Positions 1 to 9,781 of a stretch of DNA of 64,000 bases are shown here, in pieces. The notes beneath the pieces are model-generated. The model searched no databases. It worked only from the letters and a program-made list of their open reading frames with translations, and was not told where the DNA came from. The stretch's first letter is position 1, and every line of letters starts with the position of its first letter. The position numbers and the translations under genes are program-made. This DNA is from Hymenopus coronatus (lineage: Eukaryota > Arthropoda > Insecta > Mantodea > Hymenopodidae), in NCBI GenBank assembly GCA_030762935.1, contig CM060898.1, forward strand, positions 97,384,781-97,448,780. Reading direction: 5' to 3'.

Positions 1-519
1 ATTAGTCTCCTATATATTAATCAATAATTACTTCATTCAATTTATAATTATTCTCTCTGCATTTATTGGAGCTACTGGAGGATTTAACTGAATTCTGAAG
101 AAATGTTCCCTCAGACCGCTTTACTGAAATTTAAGATCTTGTTCTAAGACTCATGTACAGATATAACTCTTTCTTCCATGAATGCTATTAAGAATAAAAC
201 AATATCAAATATTACTGGTGTATACACTGCAAATATTCTTTGTGCAAACCAAAATTAGATATAGTATGAAAATTGCTAACGAAAAGCAAGTTCAAAATTG
301 GCACTAGCATTAAAGGTCTTCAAAATTTATTGGAATGTTCTTATTTAATAGTGACCAGTAGTATTTATATTTCAATGCTATGAACTTCCTTTTATAAACA
401 TATGTAAAATTATACTATGTTATTCCACTAAATATCGAATAAAAAACTATGTCTTTTAAAACAGGTTATCACAAAATCATAAATACTGTAGTCCCGGACT
501 AGACATACCCCAATGGCGA
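1..519. other. AT-rich intergenic sequence, nothing recognised
   Basis: There is no open frame of note, no RNA-like head and no similarity to the repeats described below until about position 520. Confidence 0.5.
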
Positions 520-1017
520 TTTACAATATTCTGTGTAGTAAGATTTTGTCTGTTTTAGTTTACAAATTATGCAAATTTTCCAATAAAACTCAACATATAC
601 ATTACATTTGTCACTAAATATGTTCAAATTTATGATATTTTATTCAAAATGTTTAGAGAAATGATTTAGAAAATCAGAACTTTCGAAAAAATGTTCTATG
701 CAAAGGATAAGGCTTGCGCAGGGGAATTTTCATGTAAATGCTCGTGTTTTATCCTAGAAAGATGTTGAACTTAACTATCAAATTTGGTACTTAAAATTTA
801 AATATCGGCTTTCGTTTTTGAGTTATCGTGTTCAAGATACATGAATACACACAAACACACCGCAAACACATTTGTACAGAGGCAGTTTTTCTAAATTGCG
901 TTTTTTGGATACAGAGTACTCTAAAACGTGTATTTCCAAAGAAATCCCTGTATAGAATTTTTGAGTAGAAAGAAATTACCTTCTGTACCTACGTACCATA
1001 CAAAAATTAGACAAAGT
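520..1017 (-). repeat. A-element copy, truncated
   Basis: The segment runs from the 'tgtgtagtaagattttgtctg' block through the CA-rich microsatellite (848-880) to the terminal box at about 1012. About 350 bp of the distal end are missing. The start of another minus-strand copy abuts it directly at 1018. Confidence 0.75.
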
Positions 1018-1080
1018 AAAAATCTGATGTGTTATATTCGCATGAACTTCTTGCAATGAATTATTCTTACAAAATCTAAT
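1018..1080 (-). repeat. A-element distal end, cut by a SINE
   Basis: It begins with the family's distal end (aaaaatctgatgtgtt) and runs only about 60 bp before SINE-1 sequence takes over. It lies head-to-tail with the preceding copy, with no spacer. Confidence 0.65.
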
Positions 1081-1350
1081 GTCATATACCCAAGGTTGTG
1101 GGTTCAAACCTGGTGGAGGACGATGGATTTTTTGGGCGTAAATATCCTAAGCTTGGCTTCCTTCGGAAGAGAAGTAAAGCCGTGAGTCCCATGTCATAGA
1201 TTTACGGCACGTGAAAGAACCTCAAGCCTGATAGAGAGGCCTCTGAGCAAAATTAAAGAACGGTCTTTCACGCCCAGTATAGAATGGGACGCTGAGAACC
1301 ACAACAGTTAAAGAACAGGCATAAATAAAACGCCATTTCATTTTCAAGCT
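1081..1350 (+). mobile_element. SINE-1 copy (tRNA-derived)
   Basis: A B-box-like GGTTCAAACC lies at 1101-1110. It is followed by a body shared with copies at 16.2, 30.4 and 40.7 kb (blocks 'tttacggcacgtgaaagaa', 'gcctctgagcaaaatta', 'tagaatgggacgctgagaac', 'aaaacgccatttcattttc'). The A-box half of the head is missing or degenerate. It would have been mobilised by a LINE reverse transcriptase. That the four copies are one family is seen directly; the tRNA origin is inferred from the box. Confidence 0.8.
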
Positions 1351-1483
1351 CTTACCATACAAATCAAAACTCTACTTAAAAGGCTGAAAAGAAAATTACC
1401 ACAAACATTTTTAACAAGTGACGCAGAAGACTCCTGTTAATAATTATTTATAAATGTCATGATTATGTAGGTACTTTAATTTT

Positions 1484-2623
1484 TACTTTATCTACACGTA
1501 CTGTGTACCTAGTATATAGAGAAGGTATTGCATTCCACTCAAAAATTCGATACCAAGATTTCACAGGAAATGCATACCCCTTTGATAAAAAAAAAATTAG
1601 AAAAAGATCCGTGTGTGCGTGTGTGTGTAGCATAGCTCAAAAACGAAAACCCGTTATATACCAAACTTGGTATTTAAGTTTGGTATCTTCCAAGGATGGG
1701 ATACGAAGATTTTCAAGAAAAAAAAAAAAACCCACCCGAAGTACCCTTTACATGGAAAAAGAATCAAAAATTTTGATTTTCTCAAAAATGACTAACGATT
1801 TTGGTTAAAATATCGTATATTCAAGATATTTACCTGACAAATAAAATGTAAAATGTATATCTGGGAATAGCCACTTTATTTGGATTGGATGAATTTCACA
1901 GAATTTTGCATATCTGCTAAACCGTAAGAGATGGACAAAAGCTTACCACAAAGTATGTAGAGCATGTTAAAACACACAATTTATTCTATATACATTTTTT
2001 TCGTGGAGTTGATCAGTTTTAGATATTCCTTGTTATTGGTTTCAGCTTTAGAAAACGTATACTTTTCTCATATAGGAATTTTGTCAACTCCTGTCCATAC
2101 AAACAAAGGAACTTCAGTCACATAACCAGCTTTTGACTATGACTTTAACCTATGGTACTCCTTTATTTTGCTTCTACTTACAAGGAAGCAGGTAATAAAA
2201 CTATTTCTGCTAATGTTTTCTCGATTAACATGAATGAATAAATAAGTGTATTTATTGACATACCAATATCATACATAGAATTTCAACAATCGTACGGGTC
2301 CACAGACCGTTACGTGCTTTTGTAATACACACTAAAAACAATATTTAAACAACAACAACAACAACAAAGAATTAAAAGAGTAAACAGGAAAATAAAAAGA
2401 CAAAGGTAATACACAATCAAAAGCAATATTAAAACAACAATAAAGAATTAAGAGTGAACCCGAAAATCAAAATACAAGGATATTCAAATATAGCAATTTA
2501 AATTTACAACACAGAATACACCTTCATAAATGCACCCTCTTATAATAGATAATCACACTTAAAAAAATATATACACAATATATAAAACCATAGCAGTGAC
2601 CTAAGCATAACATAATGTATAAC

Positions 2624-2668
<45 letters not shown>

Positions 2669-2775
2669 AGAACATTGTAGTCACTTATGACGTAAATAAA
2701 AGCATAAGCTATTTAACAATAATTTCTTGCAGAGATGTAGAGAAAGCCATGTGAATGGAACACATCAGTTTTTTA
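1484..2775 (+). repeat. A-element, full length but split by a 453-bp insertion
   Basis: Both ends are present: the palindromic start at 1486-1525 and the distal inverted box at 2738-2749, followed by 'catgtgaatggaacacatcag'. The copy is interrupted between 2233 and 2687 by a separate insertion. The 101-codon open frame at 1503-1808 only translates this repeat and is not a gene. Confidence 0.85.
2234..2686. mobile_element. Unidentified 453-bp insertion with TA-repeat end
   Basis: The insertion interrupts the A-element. ATGA occurs on both sides (2230-2233 and 2687-2690) and may be a short target duplication. It contains a CAA run (about 2349-2366) and two diverged direct copies of about 85 bp (about 2318-2400 and 2405-2475, sharing 'aatacaca', 'caatatt', 'aacaacaa' and 'aagaattaa'). 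It ends in a (TA)n tract at 2624-2664. No coding frame is visible and the family is unknown. Confidence 0.55.
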
Positions 2776-2941
2776 TTTTATTATTATTACTATATATTTT
2801 CATTCATTTGTAAAGTTGTAATATCATTTCTGTACTAATAACTATTTCTGTTTATGTTAGATGAGCCAATATTCTCAAACTCAAATGTTAATGCATTTAA
2901 TGTATTTCATAACATAGCTTCTGGTCTGCCAACAATAAAAT

Positions 2942-3880
2942 AAAAGCCTCTAATGGTTCTATTCACAGGGCTTTTTCTACATCACTGTAACAAATTATTG
3001 TTAAATATCATATTCTTCTATCTACTTTATATATTCGAAATAAACATTTGCACACATTTTTTTTAATTACTTACTTGTAAGTAGAAGCTATAAAAGGGAA
3101 TGCACCAGGCTAAAACGAATGCCAAATCTCATAAAACTGGTTGCCATGTGGTTGAAATACGTTTCCATACAGGGCCAGGAGTTTACAACTTTCCGTTGGT
3201 GAAAGGTTTAAGTATTTTCAATCTGAAATAAAGAACAAGGAGTATTTCAGAAATAATAAATTCCACGGATAAAATGTATATGACAAAGTTTAAGAATTCT
3301 TAATCTGAAATAAATAACAAGGAATATCTCAGAAATGGTAAGTTGTACAAAAAAACGTATATGACATAAATTGTGCGTTTTAACGGGTCTATATTTTTTG
3401 TGTAGTAAGTTTCCACCTATGTCTTACGGTATAACAGTTATGCAAAATTCAGCAAAATTCATTCAGAATAAAGAAGTATTTAGAGGCTATTCCCAGAAAA
3501 TTCAAGATATACATTTTATCTATTATATAAATATTCTTAATATATGATATTTTAATCAACATTGTTAGACCCATTTTTGAGAAACATTTTTCCATGTAAT
3601 GATTAGTTTGGGGTGGGAGAATTTTTCTCAAAATGTTCTTGTTGCATTTCTGGAGGATACTAAACTTAAATACCAGGTTTGGTAGTTTACTGACTTTTCG
3701 ATTTTGAGTCATCGTGTTCATAGACACACGGACAAACACAGACCTTCCCCCCCCCAAATATAGATACAGGGGGCCGTAAAACCTGTATTTCAGGTGAAAT
3801 CTCAGTATGGAATGTTTGGGTGGAATGCAGCAATACCTTCTCTATACACTATGTACATATTACGTGTAGAGAAGGTAAAC
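2942..3880 (-). repeat. A-element, near full length with internal duplication
   Basis: It runs from the distal end (2942) to the box 'gtgtagagaaggtaaa' at 3864-3879. The segment at about 3205-3291 is repeated at about 3292-3378, explaining its extra length. Open frames on the minus strand at 3449-3757 are repeat translations. Confidence 0.8.
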
Positions 3881-4106
3881 AAAAAAGAAAGTACATTTAA
3901 AGTAAAACTTCGATATCGAATTTTTGGTGAAATGCAATACTTCTCTACCTATGTACAGTGTATTTGATAAAACAAATAAAAAATAAATTAAACTTTTGTT
4001 ATAAATTGTTCGACTTAATGTGGACTGACCACAGAAACTATCAAAGCTATTAGGTATATAAGCGCAGATATTTGTATTCGTGATTAAGAACAGCACAGTG
4101 AACAAT
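3881..4106. repeat. A-element end fragment plus unassigned sequence
   Basis: Positions 3896-3963 match the last part of a minus-strand A-element ('tcgatatcgaatttttgg', then 'cttctctacctatgtac'). The remainder to 4106 is unassigned. Confidence 0.45.
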
Positions 4107-4628
4107 CTCAGGGTAGGATATGGTCGTAGGAGACTTAGCACTCAACCCTAGGTTATTGTATCTACGCTCCTCGAGGGGGTGCCTCGATAGGGTAAGAGGA
4201 CACAACAGGTGGCTGAAACCAGGAGGGATGGTACAGCAATGACTAGGTCCCTGCAATTTCTAGTTTGAAGCAGACCGGGACGCCTGCCCCACTTAGGGTC
4301 TAACACCCCCACCAGGAGCGGTCCTAACCCCGTCAACCAGCCGTGGTCGGGGGACGGAGATAGTAACTTACCTCTTTTCCTACCACGCCGCACCGAGTAC
4401 CTTCCCCGAAACTTCCAACCCTGAAAATAACCAACTGGATGAAGGGTGAATGAAATGACAAAAGAAACGGTATGGGGAATAGGGAATTAGGAGAATGGAA
4501 TAAACCTACCAGCATATGCCGATATGGAGAAACCCGTGGGTGAGGTGCGCTAGCCAGGGAAAGCGAACCACCGATCTCCCAAATACGCCCCACAGAAGGA
4601 AACCGCCTGAGCTATCCACCTCAGTTAA
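4107..4628 (-). mobile_element. SINE-7 (tRNA-derived, GC-rich)
   Basis: Read on the minus strand it starts with a tRNA-like head. An A-box-like GGATAGCTCAGGCGG corresponds to 4603-4617, and a B-box-like GGTGGTTCGCTTTCCC to 4557-4572. The body is much more GC-rich than its surroundings. TGAACAAT flanks it at 4099-4106 and 4629-4636 and could be an 8-bp target duplication. The minus-strand frames inside (about 4050-4593) are unlikely to be proteins. It is the only copy of this family in the window. Confidence 0.6.
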
Positions 4629-4687
4629 TGAACAATACACCAATATTTAGTCCATGTACTTTTCTTATTAGGAATAGTACGTTTTCA

Positions 4688-4934
4688 CTGCCTCTGTGGT
4701 CGAGTGGTCAGCGAGCTGACTTCTCACCAAGTGGTCCAGGATTCATTCCTGGCTGGAGCGGTGACTTTTTCTTTAACAAGAATATTCCCTAGCCCCCACA
4801 GAGTCAGGAAGTATGCATGTGAGAGTGTTTAATAATATAGAATGATAAAGCTAAAGACAATAACGTGATCAGATGGGTTGTTTCACAAGTCAAAAACCCC
4901 CTATATGACCATGGAAGTTAAGGGGGGGGGCAAT
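4688..4934 (+). mobile_element. SINE-2 copy (tRNA-Glu-like head)
   Basis: The head contains 'ggtcgagtggtcagcg', a CTC anticodon-like loop and a B box around 4737-4752. The body matches copies at 47.2, 55.3 and 61.9 kb ('cagagtcaggaagtatgcat', 'gtgatcagatgggttgtttc'). The 3' end has the G-rich motif 'gttaaggggggggg' followed by 'atataaatgaaa'. No acceptor stem can be formed, so it is not a working tRNA. Confidence 0.8.
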
Positions 4935-5592
4935 ATAAATGAAACAAGAAAAAAAGTACCTCCAAGTAGGTGTAGGACAAAACATACATGTTTATTTCCC
5001 TTGAGACTGCGGGCTGTGTATAGAAACTCAGTTTGAATGCTTTCTGCAAGACTAATGATCCCACACCATTATGCGCACACCTTTTCTTGGGCGATAATGT
5101 TAATGGGAAGCGAGGGCTGGGGGAAGACGAGCTCGGTTTCTCGTCATTCCGCAGTATTGTCAACCAAGAATCTCTTTCTCCGAGGCCCTCAGGCTTATGG
5201 TGAATAGGCTCTCTAATTTACCGCGAACCAGTTGAATTATTAAACGAAATACAACAGGAGAGCATGTGCGTGAACTCTGTGATCTACAGAGATAATGAAA
5301 CCTTGGCTTTGAAGCCACTAGATATCAGGGTGGTAACGTATTTCATGTCTGAATTGTGTTGCTCAATTCTGTTTCCGAAATTGCGGGGAAGCTGTTGAAT
5401 GCAGACTAGGCAGCCGAGCGCCTAAGCAAAATACCTAAGCCAGCAGGTCACTACTGAGGTGCAAAAACGTGGAAGCAAAGCGGATGCTCTATACTGGCAG
5501 GCGTTCATCATTTTGCCACGGAGTCAAGACCATTCAAAACATATCAAGTAGTAAATTATGCGAATCATTTGTGAGAATAGTCTAAGATGAAG
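4935..5592. other. Apparently single-copy intergenic sequence
   Basis: There is no match to other parts of the window, and the GC content is more moderate than in its neighbours. Short frames exist but show no recognisable motif. No gene is supported. Confidence 0.4.
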
Positions 5593-6345
5593 AGAAAATA
5601 TTTAATGTATTCCATTCACATGACTTTCTCTACATGTTTCAAAACAAAGTCTTCTCACAAAAGATTGTTCTTTTATCTGCATCATGCTAATAGGGATAAG
5701 CATTACCAGAAATGGTCTTCTTACTTGCTTCCTTGTAAGTAGAAGGGAAATAAAAGCATACACTATTTAACACAATAATCAAAATTTTTAAAAACTGGTC
5801 GATATGTTACCCACTGAAGTTAGGATCGCTTTTCAGGGCAGTGAAACATAAGGAAGATGAAACGAAAGGTAGCTCCGTTTAAAAACATATGTAGTTTAAA
5901 ATTTGAATCAATAACAATGAATATCTCGGAAACGGTAAAATCTGCAACAAAATTTATATATATATTATATTTTGTGTTTTAACATTTTTTGTATGTATAT
6001 GTTTTTGTCTGTCTCCTACGGTTTACCAATTAGGCAAAATTCAGGAAAAAAATTATCTCGGGTGAACAGAACTCCAAAAGCAATTCCCTGAAAATTCAGG
6101 ATATACACTTTATTTGTGATGTGATCTTTAAATATGGTATTTTAATCAAAATTGCTAGTGCCGTTTTTGAGAAAAACAAAATTTTAAAACGTGTTTCCAA
6201 GTAAAGGGTAGTTTGAAGTGGCGATTTTCTTGAAAGTATTAGAGTCGTGTCCTTGGAAAATAATAAACTTAAATACCAATTTTGGTATTTAACGGTCTTT
6301 TAGTTTTGAGTTATGTTGTCTACAGACACTCACAAACACTTACTC

Positions 6346-6546
6346 TTTTTATTAAAATCTGGACATCTATTACCAAAACGTGCTTCACTTGGTCATGGTG
6401 TAGATGGAATACCCTGATGCGCGTTTCCTCTTGCAGGTTTGTAGACATGACAACGAAAGTTGTGGAAACGCGCGTCCAGGATACTCCATCTACACCATTA
6501 CCAAGTGAAGCACGTGTTGGTATTAGATGTCCAGATTTTAATAAAA
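6346..6546. repeat. 83-bp inverted repeat at the Penelope 5' end
   Basis: Positions 6346-6428 are nearly the reverse complement of 6464-6546, with a 35-nt loop. The arms share 'acgtgcttcacttggt' and 'gcgcgtttcc' with few mismatches. It represents two terminal repeats in opposite orientation, as happens when Penelope copies insert as partial inverted dimers. Confidence 0.85.
6441..6477 (+). ncRNA. Degenerate hammerhead-ribozyme-like motif, copy 1
   Basis: Stem II is intact (ACAAC, loop GAAA, GTTGT at 6450-6463). It is followed by GGAAAC (6464-6469) and the short self-complementary stem III (CGCGCG) ending in GUC at 6474-6476, the expected cleavage triplet. The CUGAUGA box is replaced by GACATGA, so the copy is probably not catalytic. 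Hammerheads with minimal stem III are known from Penelope-like elements. Confidence 0.45.
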
Positions 6547-6642
6547 TTGACAGCTTCACTGTATGTATTGGCTTTTTTAACATTTTAAAATATATAAAGC
6601 TAACAGGCTTCAAAAGCCAAGGAGGAAAAAGAACCAAGGTAT

Positions 6643-7128
6643 GTGGATAAATCTTTCAAAATGGTTGACCAACAAGTAGCTGTGCATGATTTCAATATAG
6701 CTCTCTCATTTCAAAAAGCTAACTTAAAAAGATTCGTCAAATTGCAAACTAAAAGAAGACATTTAATGGCTAATATTAAATTTTTGAACCTTTGTCTTAG
6801 CTACAAAATCACACCACATTTTGTTAAAAAATATGTGAAATTTAATAATGGAAATCGACATAAAATGGCCGAAAAATGTATTGTAAAAACAGAAAAGCAA
6901 GAACATTTTAGAAATTTAAATAGAATTGAAGCACAACTTTACCAATTACACCTATATGTGACAAGTAAAATAGAATATCCACTTTGGAGACATTTAGAAG
7001 AACATTACTTTATATGCTTAAATTTCGTTATGAAAAAGAAAAATGAGACTTTAGAAAAGAAATTAAATAACCTAAAATATGAAAAAAAGAATAAAAAAGA
7101 AGACATCTACAAACCTGGAAGAGGATGA
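6643..7128 (+). CDS. Penelope-like element N-terminal domain ORF, RT lost
   Basis: This is an uninterrupted 161-codon frame rich in Lys and Asn with a basic C-terminus. It contains 'FLNLCLSYKITPHFVKKYV' (about residues 46-64) and a later helical Lys/Glu stretch (LEKKLNNLKYEKKNKK). The pattern 'FL..C....I.P.F' resembles the N-terminal domain that precedes the reverse transcriptase in Penelope-like elements. The frame ends nine residues into the downstream terminal repeat (KPGRG then stop), so RT and GIY-YIG domains, normally several hundred residues more, are missing. The first ATG was taken as start; a second Met lies at residue 7. The absence of stops suggests a fairly young deletion. Family assignment is from motif memory, not a search. 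Confidence 0.45.
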   Translation: MDKSFKMVDQQVAVHDFNIALSFQKANLKRFVKLQTKRRHLMANIKFLNLCLSYKITPHFVKKYVKFNNGNRHKMAEKCIVKTEKQEHFRNLNRIEAQLYQLHLYVTSKIEYPLWRHLEEHYFICLNFVMKKKNETLEKKLNNLKYEKKNKKEDIYKPGRG

Positions 7129-7155
7129 CAACGAAAATTGTGGAAACGCGCGTCC
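7119..7155 (+). ncRNA. Degenerate hammerhead-ribozyme-like motif, copy 2
   Basis: The downstream terminal repeat carries the same module. It has AGGATGA (7122-7128, two changes from CUGAUGA), stem II ACAAC/ATTGT with a GAAA loop, GGAAAC at 7142-7147, and GCGCGTC ending at 7154. CCTGG (about 7114-7118) can pair with CCAGG (7154-7158) as stem I. It is closer to the canonical core than copy 1, but still imperfect. Confidence 0.45.
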
Positions 7156-7372
7156 AGGGTACTCCATCTACTCCATGACCAAGTGAAGCACGTGTTGGTA
7201 ATAGATGTCCAGATTTTAATAAAATTTACAGCTTCACTGTATGTAATGGCTTTTTTAACATTTTAAATCATTTTAAAACTTACTGTTTTCTAATTTCTTT
7301 GATTCAAAATATACATTTCCGGCGAAATCTCGGTATCAAAATACATTATATACATAGTATGCATAGAGAAAG

Positions 7373-7974
7373 TTAAAACAACTAACCGAATGGAATAGAA
7401 TAGAATAGAATAGAATAGATTAAGGCATCATAATCGAAGTACCTGTATCTATACCCCTATTGGTCTGTCTGTCTATATATAAATATATAATGATTCAGTT
7501 TAATCAATTCCATAGTTTTTGCGTGGAAAATGAAGGAATTATCTCCTATTTCTCACTCTAAAACACAACTACATACTACCTAGAGATTAAAACTTGTAGC
7601 GTTTCTATCAAAGCATTTGATAATGTCCAAGTGGTCGCTGTAGATGAATTATATACGGGTTCTATAGTACGAGTCAAAGCCCATTCTGAAGAATACAATT
7701 CATTATAATGCTCTTGAGATTCTCTTTTCCCTCTTGTGCTCAACTGTCCTTTCAACAAAAGGGCACATCTGTTTAATCTCTTTACGAGACCACTAACGCT
7801 GCGTATGGATGCTGTATCAAGCTGTACCTCAGCGCTCCCCTAACGGGTATCCTTAAACGTTGAAACTGCTTTGAAAATGTATTTCAGTTACCTACTATAT
7901 GGTTTCACAGCTGCCGAATTAAAATACAAAAAAGTTGTTGACTAATATATTAGGAGTTGTAACAATACAAATAG
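7373..7974. other. Unassigned sequence with short AATAG microsatellite
   Basis: A pentanucleotide run (tagaa)n occupies about 7395-7419. The rest shows no repeat match and no convincing frame. Confidence 0.45.
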
Positions 7975-8775
7975 CTGTTCTTTTCTCATGAACTTTCCCT
8001 AGTTAACCTACAAAAACTCATTCTTACAAAATCTTTTTCTTCTATCTCCTTCATGCTAATCTAGATAACAATTGGTAGAAATGATTTGATTACTTAGTTA
8101 CTTATAAATAAAAAGGAAATAAAACCATTTCGATAATCAAATATGTTAATATCTGGTCACTATAAGTCATAATTGAAATTCCCTTCTCTTTGCTCAAGCG
8201 GAATGAAAAATTGAATAACGACTTCCCATTTGAGAAAAGTATATTCATTGGAAACTTAAAACCAATAACAAAGAATGTCTTTGAAATGGATAGGTCTGCC
8301 GAAAAAGGCATATGACAAACTGTGCTCTTTAGCAAGATACATTTTTTGTGTAGTAACTTCTTGTGTCTTACCGTTGACCAGTTATGCAAAATCCTTTCAA
8401 ACTGAAGAGAACTGCGCAGGTTATTTCCAATAAATGTATTATATATAATTTGTCATTTAAATTTATTTAATATACGGTATATTAATCAATTTCCAATTTT
8501 TGTGTCACATCCTTAGAAGAACCTAAACTTAAATATCAATTTTGGTATTAACCACACTTGTCCTTTTTGAGTTTTATACACACACACACACACCATAGAC
8601 TCACACATATACATGAAGACAGTCATATAATGTTCTCTGAAAATAATTTTTTATTCAGAGGGTCTCAAAACATGTATTTCTGGTAAAATATTTGTGTCGA
8701 ATTTTTGGGTAGAACACAAAATCTTCTCTACCTATGTACATACATAGCTAGTGCGGTAGAAAAAGTAAAAAGCGA
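7975..8775 (-). repeat. A-element, diverged
   Basis: The distal end is degenerate ('ttctcatgaactttccct'). Internal landmarks 'catgctaatctagataa', 'aaatatcaattttggtatt' and the CA tract (8578-8592) are present. The terminal box at 8762-8772 is mutated (ggtagaaaaagt). Confidence 0.75.
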
Positions 8776-9029
8776 AGGGTTAACATGATTTGGATTAGGA
8801 ATTTAAAAACTAAACGGGAATAGATGAAACTTAGAAAAGCGATCATATCTATATGTTGCTCCAGTGAAATTACTACACATCTGTTGTTGAATATCCAGAA
8901 AAAACACAGAAGTTGATAAAATATTAATGTGTCACAATTACTCTCTACTTAATGTAAATTACTCTCATGAATGCTTATTTTACTCTCCTTCGTATTATTC
9001 CATGAGTTAAAAATACACTTCTCATGTTT
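8776..9029. other. Unassigned AT-rich spacer
   Basis: No repeat or coding signal recognised. Confidence 0.35.
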
Positions 9030-9404
9030 ATGTAAATATGTTTAATATATGGAATTTTAATCAACGTTGTTAGAACCATTTTTCAGAAAATGAACATTTT
9101 CGAAAAGTGTTCCATGTAATCGGTGGTTTGCGGTGGGGCGATTTTCCTAAATTTTCGTGTCGAATCCTTGAAGGATACTGCGCTTAAATATCAACATATG
9201 GTATTTACCCAACTTTTCATTTTTGAGCTAGGCTTTTCACATACACATAGACATAAAAGCATTCACACAAGACTTTTTATAAAAATTATTATTTTTATAT
9301 TCACGGGTCCTCAAAACATACATTTCTGGTGAAACACCGGTATCAAATTTTTGGGTAGAATGCCATATATTCCCTACCTACCATGTTCGTAATAGGGAAA
9401 ATGA
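9030..9404 (-). repeat. A-element, 3' half only
   Basis: It begins at the 'aaatatgtttaatatatgg' block and ends with the degraded terminal palindrome (9372-9400). The distal half is absent. The plus frame 9123-9332 is repeat translation. Confidence 0.7.
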
Positions 9405-9419
9405 AAATGTTTCCTTTTT

Positions 9420-9779
9420 TAATCCGGGCTCCTTAAAAACATGTATTTATGGTGAATCTTGGTATCGAATTTTGGATGGAACAAATACTTTCTGCCCGCC
9501 TGGGTAGTGTGGTGGTCTGCTTCATATTCAAAAGGTCGTGAGTTCGAATCTCACTTAGGGAGAGTTACCCGGATAAGGTTTTTTTCGAGGTTTTCCCTTA
9601 TCCTGAGAAGACGAATGTCGAGTAAATTTAAGTTCCATGGACCCCGAGATCATTTGAGCATCATTTCACCAATTTCATTCATCGTCCGATATGACCGACC
9701 AGGTTAAAGGACGTTAAGCTACAAAAAAAAAAAAAAAATACATTTCCTACCTACCATACACCTTGTATTTGTTATCTTC
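9420..9779 (-). repeat. A-element tail fragment interrupted by SINE-3
   Basis: Positions 9426-9493 and 9739-9770 together restore an A-element tail (tatcgaattttgg, then acctaccatacacc), with SINE-3 between them. Confidence 0.6.
9494..9738 (+). mobile_element. SINE-3 copy with poly-A tail
   Basis: The head has an A-box-like 'gtagtgtggtggtct' and a B box 'agttcgaatctcac' at 9541-9554. The body contains 'ttacccggataaggt', 'ttcccttatcctgagaaga' and 'catcgtccgatatgaccgac', and a poly-A tract follows at 9723-9738. Approximate flanking duplications (aaatactttct at 9483-9493, aaatacatttcct at 9736-9748) surround it. It matches copies at 40.1 and 47.8 kb. Confidence 0.85.
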
Positions 9780-9781
9780 TA

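Larger units (their letters stand above)
6345..7277 (+). mobile_element. Penelope-like element, internally deleted, with terminal repeats
   Basis: The unit is flanked by ACTTACT at 6338-6344 and 7278-7284, a 7-bp target duplication. It consists of an inverted arm (6346-6428), a terminal repeat (about 6431-6595), a 161-codon open frame (6643-7128) and a second direct copy of the terminal repeat (about 7110-7265). Direct and inverted terminal repeats, irregular target duplications and hammerhead-like motifs are known features of Penelope-like retroelements. The reverse-transcriptase core and GIY-YIG endonuclease are absent, so this copy cannot move by itself. The assignment rests on architecture plus the character of the N-terminal domain; a small autonomous-independent retrozyme is an alternative. 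Confidence 0.6.
5593..7372 (-). repeat. A-element, split by a Penelope-like element
   Basis: The distal end is at about 5600 ('gtattccattcacatgac'). The copy continues to 6344, is interrupted by 6345-7277, and resumes to the terminal box at 7359-7372. Removing the insertion and one copy of ACTTACT restores an ordinary A-element. Confidence 0.8.

Noticed and set aside
4148..4593. Minus-strand frames with Pro/Arg/Ser-rich sequence
   Set aside because: They lie in the GC-rich SINE-7 and overlap one another in different frames.
6320..6637. Overlapping plus and minus frames of over 100 codons
   Set aside because: They arise from the 83-bp inverted terminal repeats, which read alike on both strands.
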